Positions 55,700 to 64,000 of a stretch of DNA of 64,000 nucleotides are shown piece by piece; positions within the stretch are counted from its first letter, which is position 1; each line of letters begins with the position of its first letter. The stretch covers positions 1-64,000 of the forward strand of contig CAZBHS010000013.1 in assembly GCA_964491915.1 (NCBI GenBank), written 5' to 3'. The stretch is from JAHELQ01 sp964491915 (lineage in GTDB: Bacteria > Acidobacteriota > Aminicenantia > UBA2199). The notes beneath the pieces are model-generated. The model did no database searches. It was not told the DNA's origin and was given only the letters and a program-made list of their open reading frames with translations. Position numbers and translations under genes: made by a program.

Positions 55700-57051
55700 T
55701 CGAGGTCTTGATTCCAGAGAGCTTCGCTCCGGAACGCCGCTATATTGTGAAGACCTTGCTGGAGGATTTCCTGGGATTGGAGGTAGCGGTCTTCGAGCGC
55801 CGGCTTCCCGATTATCGCCTGGTTCTGGACAACAAGCGGGAAATCGTAATCCGCGACCATTTTTTTTCACGGTTCGCTGAAGAGCCGGCTCCCGGTTATT
55901 TGAGCGCGGACAATATCCCGTCGCGCATTTCGTGGCTCGACAATCCCTTCGTTCTCGAAGCGCCGATTCCGGCGCTATTCGGGGATGATGAATGGCGGCG
56001 AAGCGATGACCGTTTGCTCTGCGGCATCGACATCTTCGCGTCCGCTTTTTTTATGTTGAGCCGCTGGGAAGAGTATGTGCTTCAAGGTAGGCGGGTAGCC
56101 TTCGATACCCATGGCCGTTTCCCCGCCACCTCGTCATTGGCTTTCAAGCAGGAATTCATCGACCGGCCCATTGTGAACGAGTATGTCGAAATGCTCTGGC
56201 GCATGCTGGAGGTTATGGGAGTTCGCCAAAAGAGAAAAGAACGGCGATTCTCTTTCGTATTGACCCATGATGTGGATGCCCTTGTGTTGTGGCGGGGTTG
56301 GGGACATGTGCTGCGTACCGCCGTAGCGGATGTGGTGAAGCGGTTGTCCCCCCGCAGCGCGGTTCGCCGATTGAGAGATTATTCGAGAATTGTACGAGGC
56401 CGGGATTCCGATCCTTATGATTCCTTTCAGCAGTTGATGGATATCGCGGACGCGATAAATCTGCCGGCGCATTTTTATTTCAAGGTTGGTGGTAACTCTC
56501 GGTACGATGTGGTTCATCCCTATGATATCAAAAGTCCGAAGGCGAGAGCGGTGGTGGAGTCGATTCGTTCCCGAAACCATATCGTGGGATTCCATCCCAG
56601 TTACCAATCCGCCGGAGATCCTACGGTTTGGAAGAAAGAGCTGGAATTGCTGCGCGATGTGGTTGGCGGCGAGGTCTCGGAAGGGCGTCAGCATTACCTC
56701 AATTTCAAGGTTCCCACCACCTGGCGGGTGTGGGAAGAGAACGGGATGAAGATCGATTCCACCCTCGGTTTTGCCGACCGCGAAGGATTCCGTTGCGGCA
56801 CCGGCGATTCTTACCGGGTGTTCGATATTGTCCGGCGGCGAGCTCTCGATCTCAACGAGCGGCCGCTGGTGTTTATGGAGCGCAGGAATTACGCGTGCGG
56901 CGGGTTTGAAGGATCGCTGGAGGAGCACAGGATGGAAGCGATTATCGCTGCCGCACGCCGGGTAAACACTCACGCGACGTTGCTGTTTCATAATGACGCC
57001 ATGGCCGAACCGCAGTTCCAACGGATGTATCGCCGGATTCTCTCGATGTAG
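55696..57051 (+). CDS. Polysaccharide deacetylase family protein
   Basis: A 451-residue protein with an N-terminal ~135-residue domain (of the type preceding such deacetylases) and a C-terminal NodB-like deacetylase domain. SFVLTHDVDALVLWRG near residue 190 holds the D-D metal motif, HFYFKVGGN near 262, and GFHPSYQSAG near 302 holds the histidine motif. The start is ATG 55696 overlapping the previous stop (ATGA) with AAGGAG upstream; the longer frame back to 55519 is not a start. It probably removes acetyl groups from the polymer's amino sugars. Confidence 0.87.
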   Translation: MIEVLIPESFAPERRYIVKTLLEDFLGLEVAVFERRLPDYRLVLDNKREIVIRDHFFSRFAEEPAPGYLSADNIPSRISWLDNPFVLEAPIPALFGDDEWRRSDDRLLCGIDIFASAFFMLSRWEEYVLQGRRVAFDTHGRFPATSSLAFKQEFIDRPIVNEYVEMLWRMLEVMGVRQKRKERRFSFVLTHDVDALVLWRGWGHVLRTAVADVVKRLSPRSAVRRLRDYSRIVRGRDSDPYDSFQQLMDIADAINLPAHFYFKVGGNSRYDVVHPYDIKSPKARAVVESIRSRNHIVGFHPSYQSAGDPTVWKKELELLRDVVGGEVSEGRQHYLNFKVPTTWRVWEENGMKIDSTLGFADREGFRCGTGDSYRVFDIVRRRALDLNERPLVFMERRNYACGGFEGSLEEHRMEAIIAAARRVNTHATLLFHNDAMAEPQFQRMYRRILSM

Positions 57052-57055
57052 GCCA

Positions 57056-58207
57056 ATGAACGACATGGACAAAAAGAATATAGTGATGATCGCCTTTACC
57101 GATCTGGAGGGGGACCCGAGGGTTCGCCGGCATATCATGTTTTTGAAGGATTTATACCGGATCACCACCATCGGATTCACCTCTCCGGGAATCGAGGGGG
57201 TGGATTTCATCCCGGTGGAAAAAGTTCCCTACTCAAAAGGCGAACGAATACTGCGGGCAATGGATTACAAGTTCCGGCGTTTTGAGACGTTGTATTGGAA
57301 CATGTACCGGTTCAGTCCTCTGTTGAAGCGTCTCGAAGAACACTCGTTCGATGTGGTGATCGCCAATGATGTGGAGACATTGCCTTTTGCCTTGCGTATC
57401 GCCGGCGAGGCGCCGGTTCTACTGGATACTCATGAGTATTCTCCCCGGCAATTCGAGGACCGGTTGCTCTGGAGGATTTTCTTCCAGCCGTTCAACCGCT
57501 ACCTGTGCCGGAAATACATGACGCAATGCGATAAGATTATCACGGTCTCCCCTGGAGTGGCCCGCGCCTACAAAGAGGAGTTCGGCGTCGAGGTGGGGGT
57601 TCTGTCCAATGCGGCGCCCTATGTCGATACCGTGCCGTCCGACGTGGACCCCCGGCACATCCGCATCATCTCCCATGGGGTGAGCAATCCCAACCGGCGG
57701 CTGGAAACCATGATCGAGACCATGGATTTTGTGGACCGGCGCTTCAGTCTGGATTTAATGCTGTTGCCGACGGACCGTCGCTATTACCAGCGGTTGTGCG
57801 CTATGGCTGCGACGAGGGACAATGTGAATGTCATCCCACCGGTGACGGTTGATGAGATTGTTCCCTCGACGATCGGCTATGATCTGTCGAACCTTGTGTT
57901 TCCCCCCAGCACCATCAATTTCCGTTACGGCTTGTTCAACAAGTTTTTTGAGTCGCTCCAAGCCCGGTTGGGAATCTTATCGGGTCCCACGCCGGAATCC
58001 CATGTGCAGTACATCCGCGCCTTCGGTTGCGGTCTGGTGACCTCCAGCTATGAACCCGCCAAAGTGGCGCAAGAGATCAACCGCTTGAGCCTCGAAGACA
58101 TCGAGCGATTCAAAACCAATGCCGGCGTGGGAGCCGGGGAGTTGACGGCGGAGAAAAACAGAGATACATTGATTGATATAGTGAAACAATTGACAGGAGA
58201 AACGTGA
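57056..58207 (+). CDS. Glycosyltransferase-like protein (GT-B)
   Basis: A 383-residue GT-B-like protein. The N-terminal MNDMDKKNIVMIAFTDLEGDPRVRRH resembles family 4 enzymes that begin with a Rossmann strand and DPRVRR; VLLDTHEYSP near residue 122 and KIITVSPGVARAYKEEFG near 160 fit the middle. The C-terminal half lacks the usual E-x7-E donor motif in recognisable form, so the donor is unclear. Start chosen at ATG 57056, four bases after the previous stop. Confidence 0.75.
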   Translation: MNDMDKKNIVMIAFTDLEGDPRVRRHIMFLKDLYRITTIGFTSPGIEGVDFIPVEKVPYSKGERILRAMDYKFRRFETLYWNMYRFSPLLKRLEEHSFDVVIANDVETLPFALRIAGEAPVLLDTHEYSPRQFEDRLLWRIFFQPFNRYLCRKYMTQCDKIITVSPGVARAYKEEFGVEVGVLSNAAPYVDTVPSDVDPRHIRIISHGVSNPNRRLETMIETMDFVDRRFSLDLMLLPTDRRYYQRLCAMAATRDNVNVIPPVTVDEIVPSTIGYDLSNLVFPPSTINFRYGLFNKFFESLQARLGILSGPTPESHVQYIRAFGCGLVTSSYEPAKVAQEINRLSLEDIERFKTNAGVGAGELTAEKNRDTLIDIVKQLTGET

Positions 58208-58920
58208 TGATGGCTCAATGGTTGCCGGCGTCGTTATTGCGGGCGGCAAAAAAAATCGCGGCCCAGGCTCTGATAGCTTCCGGTCTGGATAGTTTCCGTT
58301 ACAAGCGGAACTACAAGCGTATGAAGGTGGACGGGGAAGTTCCGGATGATCCGGCGGTCGTGGACGGATACAAGGATGAGGGCGGACAGGAACGGGTGGA
58401 ACGTTTGGTTGAACTCATTATTTCCCAGGCGCCCAATCCACGGGCAGTGTTGGATGTAGGCTGCGGGACCGGCCGTTATTTACGGCAATTGCACGCGGTA
58501 TCGCCGGATTCAATTTTAGCAGGCATCGATATATCTCCTGAAATTCTGGACAAGTACGCTCGCTCCATGGCGCCTACCGCAGAATTTTTCGCCCTGGATA
58601 TCGAAAGGGATCAGCGGTTTTACCGCGAACATACCTCCACATACGATTTGGTCTGCATGATCGGTATCATCCAGGTGTTGGCGCGGCGAAAAGTGAGGGC
58701 CATCCTTCGAAAAATCCATCATATGTGTGTGGATGGAGGAACGGTCTATATCCAGTTCAATGTGGAAACCGGGCAAAAGAAGTCGTCCTGCGGTTATAAG
58801 CGCTATTCAATCGAGGAGTTGTCGCCAATTCTGAACGAGTGTGGGTTTGAAGTGATAAACAGCGGGCATACAGATATTCTCGCGGACTACGCGTATGTGT
58901 TCGCGAAAAAAGTTCGCTAG
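58207..58920 (+). CDS. Class I SAM-dependent methyltransferase
   Basis: A 237-residue methyltransferase. Motif I VLDVGCGTGRYLRQL is near residue 82, DSILAGIDISPEILD follows with the acidic ribose-binding residue, and YDLVCMIGIIQVL near 145 corresponds to motif IV. The first ~60 residues form a lid domain. The start may be ATG 58207 or 58210; GTG 58204 overlaps the previous gene. The stop is 19 bases before the DUF434 gene. Confidence 0.87.
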   Translation: MMAQWLPASLLRAAKKIAAQALIASGLDSFRYKRNYKRMKVDGEVPDDPAVVDGYKDEGGQERVERLVELIISQAPNPRAVLDVGCGTGRYLRQLHAVSPDSILAGIDISPEILDKYARSMAPTAEFFALDIERDQRFYREHTSTYDLVCMIGIIQVLARRKVRAILRKIHHMCVDGGTVYIQFNVETGQKKSSCGYKRYSIEELSPILNECGFEVINSGHTDILADYAYVFAKKVR

Positions 58921-58939
58921 GGCGATAACCGGAGGTTCG

Positions 58940-59605
58940 ATGGAGATCGAGCGAGACTTCCTGGAAGCGGTGGATGATTATTACTACCTGCTCAACCGCA
59001 GTTACCCGGAGCGGGCGGTGCTCAAGGTCATCGGCGACCGCTACCAATTGTCCCGTTCCCAGCGGCAAATTCTCTTCCGCGGTGTGGCCCCCCGCCACAA
59101 AGCCCTGGAGCGCAAAGCCCGGCTGACCGCGGATATTTCCCGGAAGGCCGTGTTTTTGGACGGCTACAATGTTTTTCTGACGGTGATGAACTATCTCTAT
59201 GGAAAGATTCTATTCATCGGCAATGACGGGATGATGCGGGATGTGGGCGAGAATTACGGCAAAATCAAGGAAAAAGAGTTGTTCCAACGCTCGTGCCGGT
59301 TGGTGATGGATGTGCTCCAGCAGGACCGGCCGTCGGCCATCACAGTCTTCCTCGACAGTCCGGTGTCCCATAGCGCCATTCACAAGCAAGAGTTGATTCT
59401 TCTTTTGCAGGAGTATCATCTAAACGGCGAGATCATCCTCAGCCGCTCGCCGGATTATGAACTGAAGCATCTTGGCGATGATTGTATCGCCACCTCCGAT
59501 TCCGTAATCATGGATGGAACGGTGGGAGACATTGTGGATCTGCCCCATCGCGCCCTTTCGGCGGCATTCGACTTGAAGCTTATAGATTTAGGGTGGTTGA
59601 TTTGA
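58940..59605 (+). CDS. DUF434 family protein (NYN/PIN-like)
   Basis: A 221-residue member of the DUF434 family of unknown function. The helical N-terminal domain (residues 1-70) ends with RHKALERKA, and the C-terminal domain has VFLDGYNVFLTVMNYL near 73, ITVFLDSPVSHSAIH near 134 and DDCIATSDSVIMDGT near 180; alternating acidic residues at strand ends give a faint NYN/PIN nuclease look. GGAGG seven bases upstream selects ATG 58940. It is unusual in a polysaccharide locus; it overlaps the following glycosyltransferase by four bases, so it is not simply a neighbour. Confidence 0.72.
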   Translation: MEIERDFLEAVDDYYYLLNRSYPERAVLKVIGDRYQLSRSQRQILFRGVAPRHKALERKARLTADISRKAVFLDGYNVFLTVMNYLYGKILFIGNDGMMRDVGENYGKIKEKELFQRSCRLVMDVLQQDRPSAITVFLDSPVSHSAIHKQELILLLQEYHLNGEIILSRSPDYELKHLGDDCIATSDSVIMDGTVGDIVDLPHRALSAAFDLKLIDLGWLI

Positions 59606-60867
59606 ATATATTGCTCATAGCTTATTATTTCCCCCCCATGAAGAGCGGGGGGACGTTAAGACCCTACAAGATGGCCCGCTTTCTGCGGCAAGAGGGGCAT
59701 GAGGTGACGGTTCTCACCCACACCTACCGAAAAGACGAAGAACTGGCGGATGAAGACGGCGTTTTGCGGGTGTACGATCCCGGCCATAACAAGAATAGGC
59801 GAGGGAAGCGCCGGCTGCAATGGTTGATGATGCGGTTGTCGGTGGAGGTGTTGAACCGGTTGGGATTCGCCGTCTCCATCTATTCATGGTGGAAACGGAG
59901 GGTGTCGAGGCTTGGTCGTAGGATTGTGGATTTAGCGGCGCCGGATGTGATTCTGGCCACCTATCCACCGGCCGAAACTCTCGAGGTGGCCCTCTATCTT
60001 TCCAACACATATGATGTGCCGTTGGTGTCGGATTTCAGGGACGGCTTGATGTTCGAGCCCATCGAACGGGTGCGTATCGATCGTTATCCGTGTGTTCGCA
60101 GATCCTATCGCCGTTTGGAAGAACAAGTGGTGAAGCGCTCATCGGCCATTGTCACGATTGCCGGTCCCATTACCGATTATTTTGTCGATCATTATGGATT
60201 CCACAATGCCGTCACATTGAGTAGCGGCTTCGATCCCGGAGATTTCGCTCGTGTTCCGGCTCCGGTGCCGATGGACACTTCCACATTTAATATCCTGTTC
60301 ACCGGACGGTTCGGTCTCTCTTGCAATTACAATCAGGTGGAATTCTTCTTCGACGCCATTCGCTTGTTGGTCCGTCAACAGCCTGGGATTGGAGAGAAAC
60401 TGTGTGTGCATTTGTTGGGGGAATACAGCCGGAAAGAATTGGATCGGTTGAGGGACCTCATAGAGGTGGGGGCGGTAAAACATCATGGTTTTGTCCCTCG
60501 CGGTGTGTCGCTGTCCAGCCAGTTGGCGGCGGATTTACTTCTGATTATCACTCCGCCGGACCGAAAGAGCGCCACCTCGACAAAAATATTCGAATATCTT
60601 TTTTCAGGCCGTCCCATCCTGGCGTTGACCTATCGAACGGTTCTCGAAGAGATGATTCTCGAGACCCGCACCGGTTGGCTTGTCCACCCTCACCATACGG
60701 AAGAGATCCGGGATTTGCTGCTGCGCATATTGACGGACAGGGATTTCTATAATACAATAAAGCCCTCACAGGAAGCTGTGTCGCGGTATTCCACCCAACA
60801 ACAGGTGAAAGAGCTACACCGGCTTCTCAAAGGAATTATTGAGAGTGATACAACCCAACGACACTAA
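59602..60867 (+). CDS. Glycosyltransferase family 4 (GT-B)
   Basis: A 421-residue glycosyltransferase. The N-terminal NILLIAYYFPPMKSGGTLRPYKMARFLRQEGHEVTVLT is the typical family 4 opening with the glycine-rich acceptor loop; later segments are FRDGLMFEP near 145, NILFTGRFG near 230 and STKIFEYLFSGRPILAL near 328. The start appears to be TTG 59602, overlapping the previous stop by four bases, with TAGGGTGG upstream. A GTG three codons earlier is an alternative. Confidence 0.87.
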   Translation: MNILLIAYYFPPMKSGGTLRPYKMARFLRQEGHEVTVLTHTYRKDEELADEDGVLRVYDPGHNKNRRGKRRLQWLMMRLSVEVLNRLGFAVSIYSWWKRRVSRLGRRIVDLAAPDVILATYPPAETLEVALYLSNTYDVPLVSDFRDGLMFEPIERVRIDRYPCVRRSYRRLEEQVVKRSSAIVTIAGPITDYFVDHYGFHNAVTLSSGFDPGDFARVPAPVPMDTSTFNILFTGRFGLSCNYNQVEFFFDAIRLLVRQQPGIGEKLCVHLLGEYSRKELDRLRDLIEVGAVKHHGFVPRGVSLSSQLAADLLLIITPPDRKSATSTKIFEYLFSGRPILALTYRTVLEEMILETRTGWLVHPHHTEEIRDLLLRILTDRDFYNTIKPSQEAVSRYSTQQQVKELHRLLKGIIESDTTQRH

Positions 60868-61573
60868 TCGCAGCGCCCGCCGGGTGGCAGCCATTCATCA
60901 ACCGAATTTTCTACCCTGGTTGGGGTTCTTCTATAAATGGCGGCAGAGCGATATATTTGTGTTGTATGACGATGTGCAATTCGTGAGGCGGGGCTACACC
61001 AACCGGGTCAAAATAAAAACCCAACGAGGCGAGGCCTGGATAACAGTGCCGGTGAAGCAAAAAGGCAACTATCATCAGACCATTGGAGAGATCGAGATCG
61101 ACCGGGAGGTCAATTGGAAGCGTAAGCTCCTGGGAACTCTCACCGCCAGCTATTCGCGGGCTCCGTATTTCAAGAGGTATATTCGCCGGTTGGAAGAGAT
61201 CCTGGCCAATGATTATATCCTGCTGGCGCAATTGAATACCGCATTGTTATCATGGGCTTCGGCAGAGCTGAAGATCGAGGTTCCGGCTCTCGAAGCCTCT
61301 TCGCTACCGGGTATATCCGGCGCTTCGACAGAGCGCCTGGTATCCGTGTGCCGGGCGGTGGAGGCCGGTCATTATCTGTCGGGATTCGGCGGCCAAAATT
61401 ACCAGGAAGAGGAACTCTTTGTCCAGCAGAACATTCAGTTGAAAGTCTATGATTTCAAGCATCCCGAATACCCTCAATTGTGGGGAGAGTTTATCCCCGG
61501 ATTGTCGGTCCTCGATCTGCTGTTCAATTGCGGCCAGGAGAGTTCCCTAATACTAAATACTATGGACGGCTAG
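60839..61573 (+). CDS. WbqC family protein
   Basis: A 244-residue WbqC-like protein. The opening AAIHQPNFLPWLGFFYKWRQSDIFVLYDDVQFVRRGYTNR (from residue 17) and NYHQTIGEIEI are diagnostic. WbqC proteins accompany O-antigen and exopolysaccharide genes and are presumed to take part in the transfer of amino or acyl groups, but the reaction is not established. The start is TTG at 60839 or GTG at 60845, overlapping the previous gene by 29 bases. Confidence 0.85.
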   Translation: MRVIQPNDTNRSARRVAAIHQPNFLPWLGFFYKWRQSDIFVLYDDVQFVRRGYTNRVKIKTQRGEAWITVPVKQKGNYHQTIGEIEIDREVNWKRKLLGTLTASYSRAPYFKRYIRRLEEILANDYILLAQLNTALLSWASAELKIEVPALEASSLPGISGASTERLVSVCRAVEAGHYLSGFGGQNYQEEELFVQQNIQLKVYDFKHPEYPQLWGEFIPGLSVLDLLFNCGQESSLILNTMDG

Positions 61574-61583
61574 AGGAGTGAGT

Positions 61584-62213
61584 ATGGATTATAATCAGGT
61601 GAAAGAGAAGAATCTGGAATATTTTTCCAATCTATTAGAGGAAGGGGTCGATGAACATTACGCTGTGGCCCAATCGAAGATTTCCCATCTCAAACGTTTC
61701 GACAAAATGTTTGAATTGGGGGACTTCAACGGCAAGAGATTGCTGGATGTCGGCTGCGGAGTGGCTGGTTATTACGGCTATTTGAAGGAACGGGGAATCG
61801 ATGTCCAATACACCGGTATCGACATCAATCCCAAAATGATCGAGGCTGCCCGGGAAACCTATCCCCATCTTCATAAACGCCTGTTCGTCCACGATATTAT
61901 CGAGCGACCGCTCGATGAATCGTTCGATTATATCATCTCCGTCGGGCCGTTGAATTTGAAATTCGCCGGTTCCCTCAATATGGACCTCACCGGAAGACTG
62001 GTTCGCGCCATGTATGAGGCCGCAACCGCGGGGATTGCCATCTCCATGACCTCCTCGCTGACCAAAAAGCCCCATCCCGGCACTTATTATTTCGATCCGG
62101 TGGAGGTGATGAAAGACGCGACGGGATTTTGCAGCAATGTGCGGTTGGATCACACATTCTTACCGCATGATTTTGTGCTGTTTTGTTATAAAAAGGATCT
62201 ATACGATGAATAA
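61584..62213 (+). CDS. Class I SAM-dependent methyltransferase
   Basis: A 209-residue methyltransferase. LLDVGCGVAGYYGYLKERG near residue 53 is motif I, YTGIDINPKMIEAARE near 76 the acidic loop, and SFDYIISVGPLNLKFAG near 115 motif IV. GGAG six bases upstream favours ATG 61584 over GTG 61578. It is one of three methyltransferases in the locus, each with different motif I surroundings. It overlaps the PIG-L gene by eight bases. Confidence 0.85.
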   Translation: MDYNQVKEKNLEYFSNLLEEGVDEHYAVAQSKISHLKRFDKMFELGDFNGKRLLDVGCGVAGYYGYLKERGIDVQYTGIDINPKMIEAARETYPHLHKRLFVHDIIERPLDESFDYIISVGPLNLKFAGSLNMDLTGRLVRAMYEAATAGIAISMTSSLTKKPHPGTYYFDPVEVMKDATGFCSNVRLDHTFLPHDFVLFCYKKDLYDE

Positions 62214-62844
62214 AAATTGGCAAAAAGTGTTGGTGTTGGCTCCACATACCGACGATGGGGAGTTCGGATGCGGCGGAACCATCGCCCGGTTCCTGGAAGA
62301 GGGTAAGACCGTTTATTACGTGGCTTTTTCCACCGCCGAGAAGTCTGTCCCCGAGGGGCTGCCGAAAAACATTCTGGAGGTGGAGGTCCGGGAAGCCACC
62401 AAACGGTTGGGGATCCCGCCGGAAAACTTGATTATTTACAAATACGAAGTCCGTAAATTAAATTATATCCGCCAGGAGATACTGGAAGAGCTGGTAAAGA
62501 TCCGCAACCGCTTGCAACCGGATTTGGTCTTTATCCCATCTCCTCATGATCTTCATCAAGATCATGAAACCGTCGCCGTCGAAGGCATCCGGGCCTTCAA
62601 GCAGGTAAGCATCGCGGGCTACGAGTTGCCCTGGAACAATATAACCTTTCACACCCAGATGTTCATCAAACTGAAAGAGGCCCATATCGAAACAAAATTA
62701 TCGGCTCTCGAGGCCTATGAGTCGCAAAAGCACCGGCCTTACGCCACTGAAGATTTTATCCGGGGGTGGGCAAAAACCCGCGGAACACAGATCGGCGCTG
62801 ATTATGCCGAAACGTTCGAAGTGATTAGCTGGGTGTTTGACTGA
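62206..62844 (+). CDS. PIG-L family deacetylase
   Basis: A 212-residue zinc-dependent N-deacetylase of the PIG-L/LmbE type. The metal motif LAPHTDDGEFGCGG is near residues 11-24 and HDLHQDHETVAVEG near 116 supplies further ligands. It removes acetyl groups from N-acetylglucosaminyl or similar substrates. The start at ATG 62206 overlaps the methyltransferase by eight bases. It closes the plus-strand polysaccharide locus. Confidence 0.92.
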   Translation: MNKNWQKVLVLAPHTDDGEFGCGGTIARFLEEGKTVYYVAFSTAEKSVPEGLPKNILEVEVREATKRLGIPPENLIIYKYEVRKLNYIRQEILEELVKIRNRLQPDLVFIPSPHDLHQDHETVAVEGIRAFKQVSIAGYELPWNNITFHTQMFIKLKEAHIETKLSALEAYESQKHRPYATEDFIRGWAKTRGTQIGADYAETFEVISWVFD

Positions 62845-62873
62845 TTGCTAAAAAAAAATTTATTTGATACAAT
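62845..62873 (+). promoter_or_regulatory. Promoter for the protein kinase gene (leaderless type)
   Basis: TTGCTA (62845-62850), a 17-base spacer and TACAAT (62868-62873). The ATG at 62881 follows after seven bases, without a Shine-Dalgarno site. Confidence 0.5.
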
Positions 62874-62880
62874 AAAAACC

Positions 62881-64000
62881 ATGAGATGTCAGAGTTGTGG
62901 GATAGATAATGCTGTTGATGCTGTGTTTTGCCAGTCGTGTGGAACCGCCCTGGACAATTCCGGGAGCCGGAACAAAGAGAATGACGCCACCATCATTACG
63001 ACGGGTGATTCATTGGGTACCCTGATCGAAGGCCGCTTCAAGGTGAAGAAAGTGCTGGGCAAGGGAGGCATGGGTGAGATTTATCTAGCGGTGGACGAGC
63101 GTCTGAAGCGGGAAGTGGCGGTGAAGAGTATTTCCGATGACAGTATGCAGGACCAATCCGTGCGGGCTAGATTCCTGAGAGAGGCCCAAACAGCGTCGCA
63201 ATTGACACATTCGAATATCTGTACCATCTACGAAATCTATGACGACCTGGAACGGGAATACATTGTGATGGAGTTTGTCAACGGTATTACCCTGAATCAG
63301 ATCATCAAGATGAAAACCCTGGGGGTCGGCAAGGTGCTGGATATCGCGTCGCAGATTTGTTGCGGCATGGTGGAAGCCCATTCTAAAAATATCATCCACC
63401 GGGACATCAAGCCCACCAATATTATGGTGGACGGCAAAGGTACGGTCAAGATTCTGGACTTCGGTTTGGCTAAATTCCAGGACACGTCGTTTTTCAAGAA
63501 CAATGGAGCCGTTGATTCCAATCTGACCCAGAAAGGCGTGGTCATGGGGACGGTGGCGTATATGTCGCCGGAACAGGCCAAAGGGCACGAATTGGATATG
63601 CGGGCCGATATCTTCTCGTTCGGCGTTGTTCTCTTCGAGATGCTGGAGGGTAGGAATCCCTTTCAGGGGGATGAACAAATCGAGACCCTGTACAATGTGC
63701 TGAACAGAGAGGTGGAATTCCAGCGCCGGCTACCGGAACCGCTCAAACAGATTGTTCGCAAGTTGTTGGCCAAAAACAAGAAAGACCGCTATGCGTCGTT
63801 TAGGGATGTGCAGAATGATCTGGAAACCTTCAGGAAGACGTTCGACCAAATAAAAGAGAGCAAAGGCAATGGCGATCACACTGAAATTCTAGATTTTTCC
63901 GAGCGCGACGTCATTGTAGAGGATCTGAACCGTAGCTCCGACAAAGAGGCGTTGGGTGAGCTGGTGTCCCGTCTGAAAAAGCTCAAGGCCCCCACCGATC
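62881..64000 (+). CDS. Ser/Thr protein kinase with N-terminal zinc ribbon (cut by window edge)
   Basis: The first 373 residues of a Hanks-type kinase; the frame is open to the right edge. It begins with a small zinc ribbon, MRCQSCGIDNAVDAVFCQSCG (CxxC...CxxC). The kinase domain runs from about residue 47: GKGGMGEIYLAVDE is the P-loop, AVKS holds the catalytic lysine, IIHRDIKPTNIMV the catalytic loop, ILDFGLAKF the DFG motif and MGTVAYMSPEQAKG the activation and APE-type segment. The domain ends near residue 320, and an acidic stretch follows that probably continues into sensor or other domains. No membrane helix is seen in the visible part. FHA proteins such as the one at 34485 are typical readers of such kinases. 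Confidence 0.95.
   Translation, partial: MRCQSCGIDNAVDAVFCQSCGTALDNSGSRNKENDATIITTGDSLGTLIEGRFKVKKVLGKGGMGEIYLAVDERLKREVAVKSISDDSMQDQSVRARFLREAQTASQLTHSNICTIYEIYDDLEREYIVMEFVNGITLNQIIKMKTLGVGKVLDIASQICCGMVEAHSKNIIHRDIKPTNIMVDGKGTVKILDFGLAKFQDTSFFKNNGAVDSNLTQKGVVMGTVAYMSPEQAKGHELDMRADIFSFGVVLFEMLEGRNPFQGDEQIETLYNVLNREVEFQRRLPEPLKQIVRKLLAKNKKDRYASFRDVQNDLETFRKTFDQIKESKGNGDHTEILDFSERDVIVEDLNRSSDKEALGELVSRLKKLKAPTD

Noticed and set aside
1..64000. tRNA genes, rRNA genes, transposases, integrases or attachment sites
   Set aside because: None was recognised on reading both strands; short tRNA-like structures cannot be fully excluded without a covariance-model search.

Overview
The window is about 64 kb of bacterial chromosome, dense with genes and of intermediate GC content in its housekeeping parts. 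It carries MEP-pathway isoprenoid genes, undecaprenyl and phospholipid synthesis, a bactofilin, a lipoprotein, an O-unit-type flippase with glycosyltransferases and a Hanks-type kinase, which together suggest a Gram-negative-type bacterium with an elaborate surface polysaccharide. The eukaryote-like double-domain phosphofructokinase, the kinase style and the mixture of accessory ATPases would fit an uncultured Acidobacteriota/Aminicenantes-like lineage, but this placement is a low-confidence impression.

Layout. 0-5.4 kb: the end of a degenerate PriA, a thioredoxin-fold protein, a bactofilin, a fused two-domain phosphofructokinase and a TANGO2/NRDE protein. 5.4-9.3 kb: a TPR-like lipoprotein, an Mrr-type restriction enzyme and an AAA/DUF4143 ATPase. 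9.3-13.6 kb: a minus-strand rpmE-prfA-prmC-radical SAM translation operon and, divergently, ispD. 13.6-33.6 kb: an accessory island containing an AAA ATPase with a nuclease-like tail, a degenerate 21-bp tandem array, two unrelated operons built around SMC/Rad50-like ATPases, a large N6-adenine methylase, two toxin-antitoxin pairs, a duplicated beta-lactamase/hydrolase unit and a DUF262/DUF3696 ATPase/unknown cassette. 33.6-42.8 kb: housekeeping genes, chiefly uppS-cdsA-dxr-rseP, a phosphohexomutase and an FtsB-like protein. 42.8-62.8 kb: one long plus-strand surface-polysaccharide locus with an aminotransferase, four glycosyltransferases, a flippase, two sulfotransferases, two FemAB/GNAT proteins, three methyltransferases, two deacetylases, an asparagine synthetase, WbqC and an SGNH hydrolase. 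62.9 kb to the end: a Ser/Thr kinase that runs off the window.

Three things stand out. First, a bicistronic unit (subclass B1 metallo-beta-lactamase followed by an alpha/beta hydrolase) was duplicated and the copies then decayed reciprocally: one keeps only the hydrolase, the other only the beta-lactamase, which retains all six zinc ligands. Second, several genes that begin a transcript have a near-consensus -35/-10 promoter whose -10 box ends 5 to 7 bases before the ATG, so their mRNAs should be leaderless, whereas other genes have ordinary Shine-Dalgarno leaders. Third, the island holds at least three operon-like ATPase cassettes that could be undescribed defence systems; the most compact is GIY-YIG nuclease-like protein / 63-residue protein / Rad50-like ATPase with overlapping reading frames.

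No rRNA, tRNA, CRISPR array, transposase or recognisable attachment site was found. Functions are read from motifs and remembered family features; no database search was possible.
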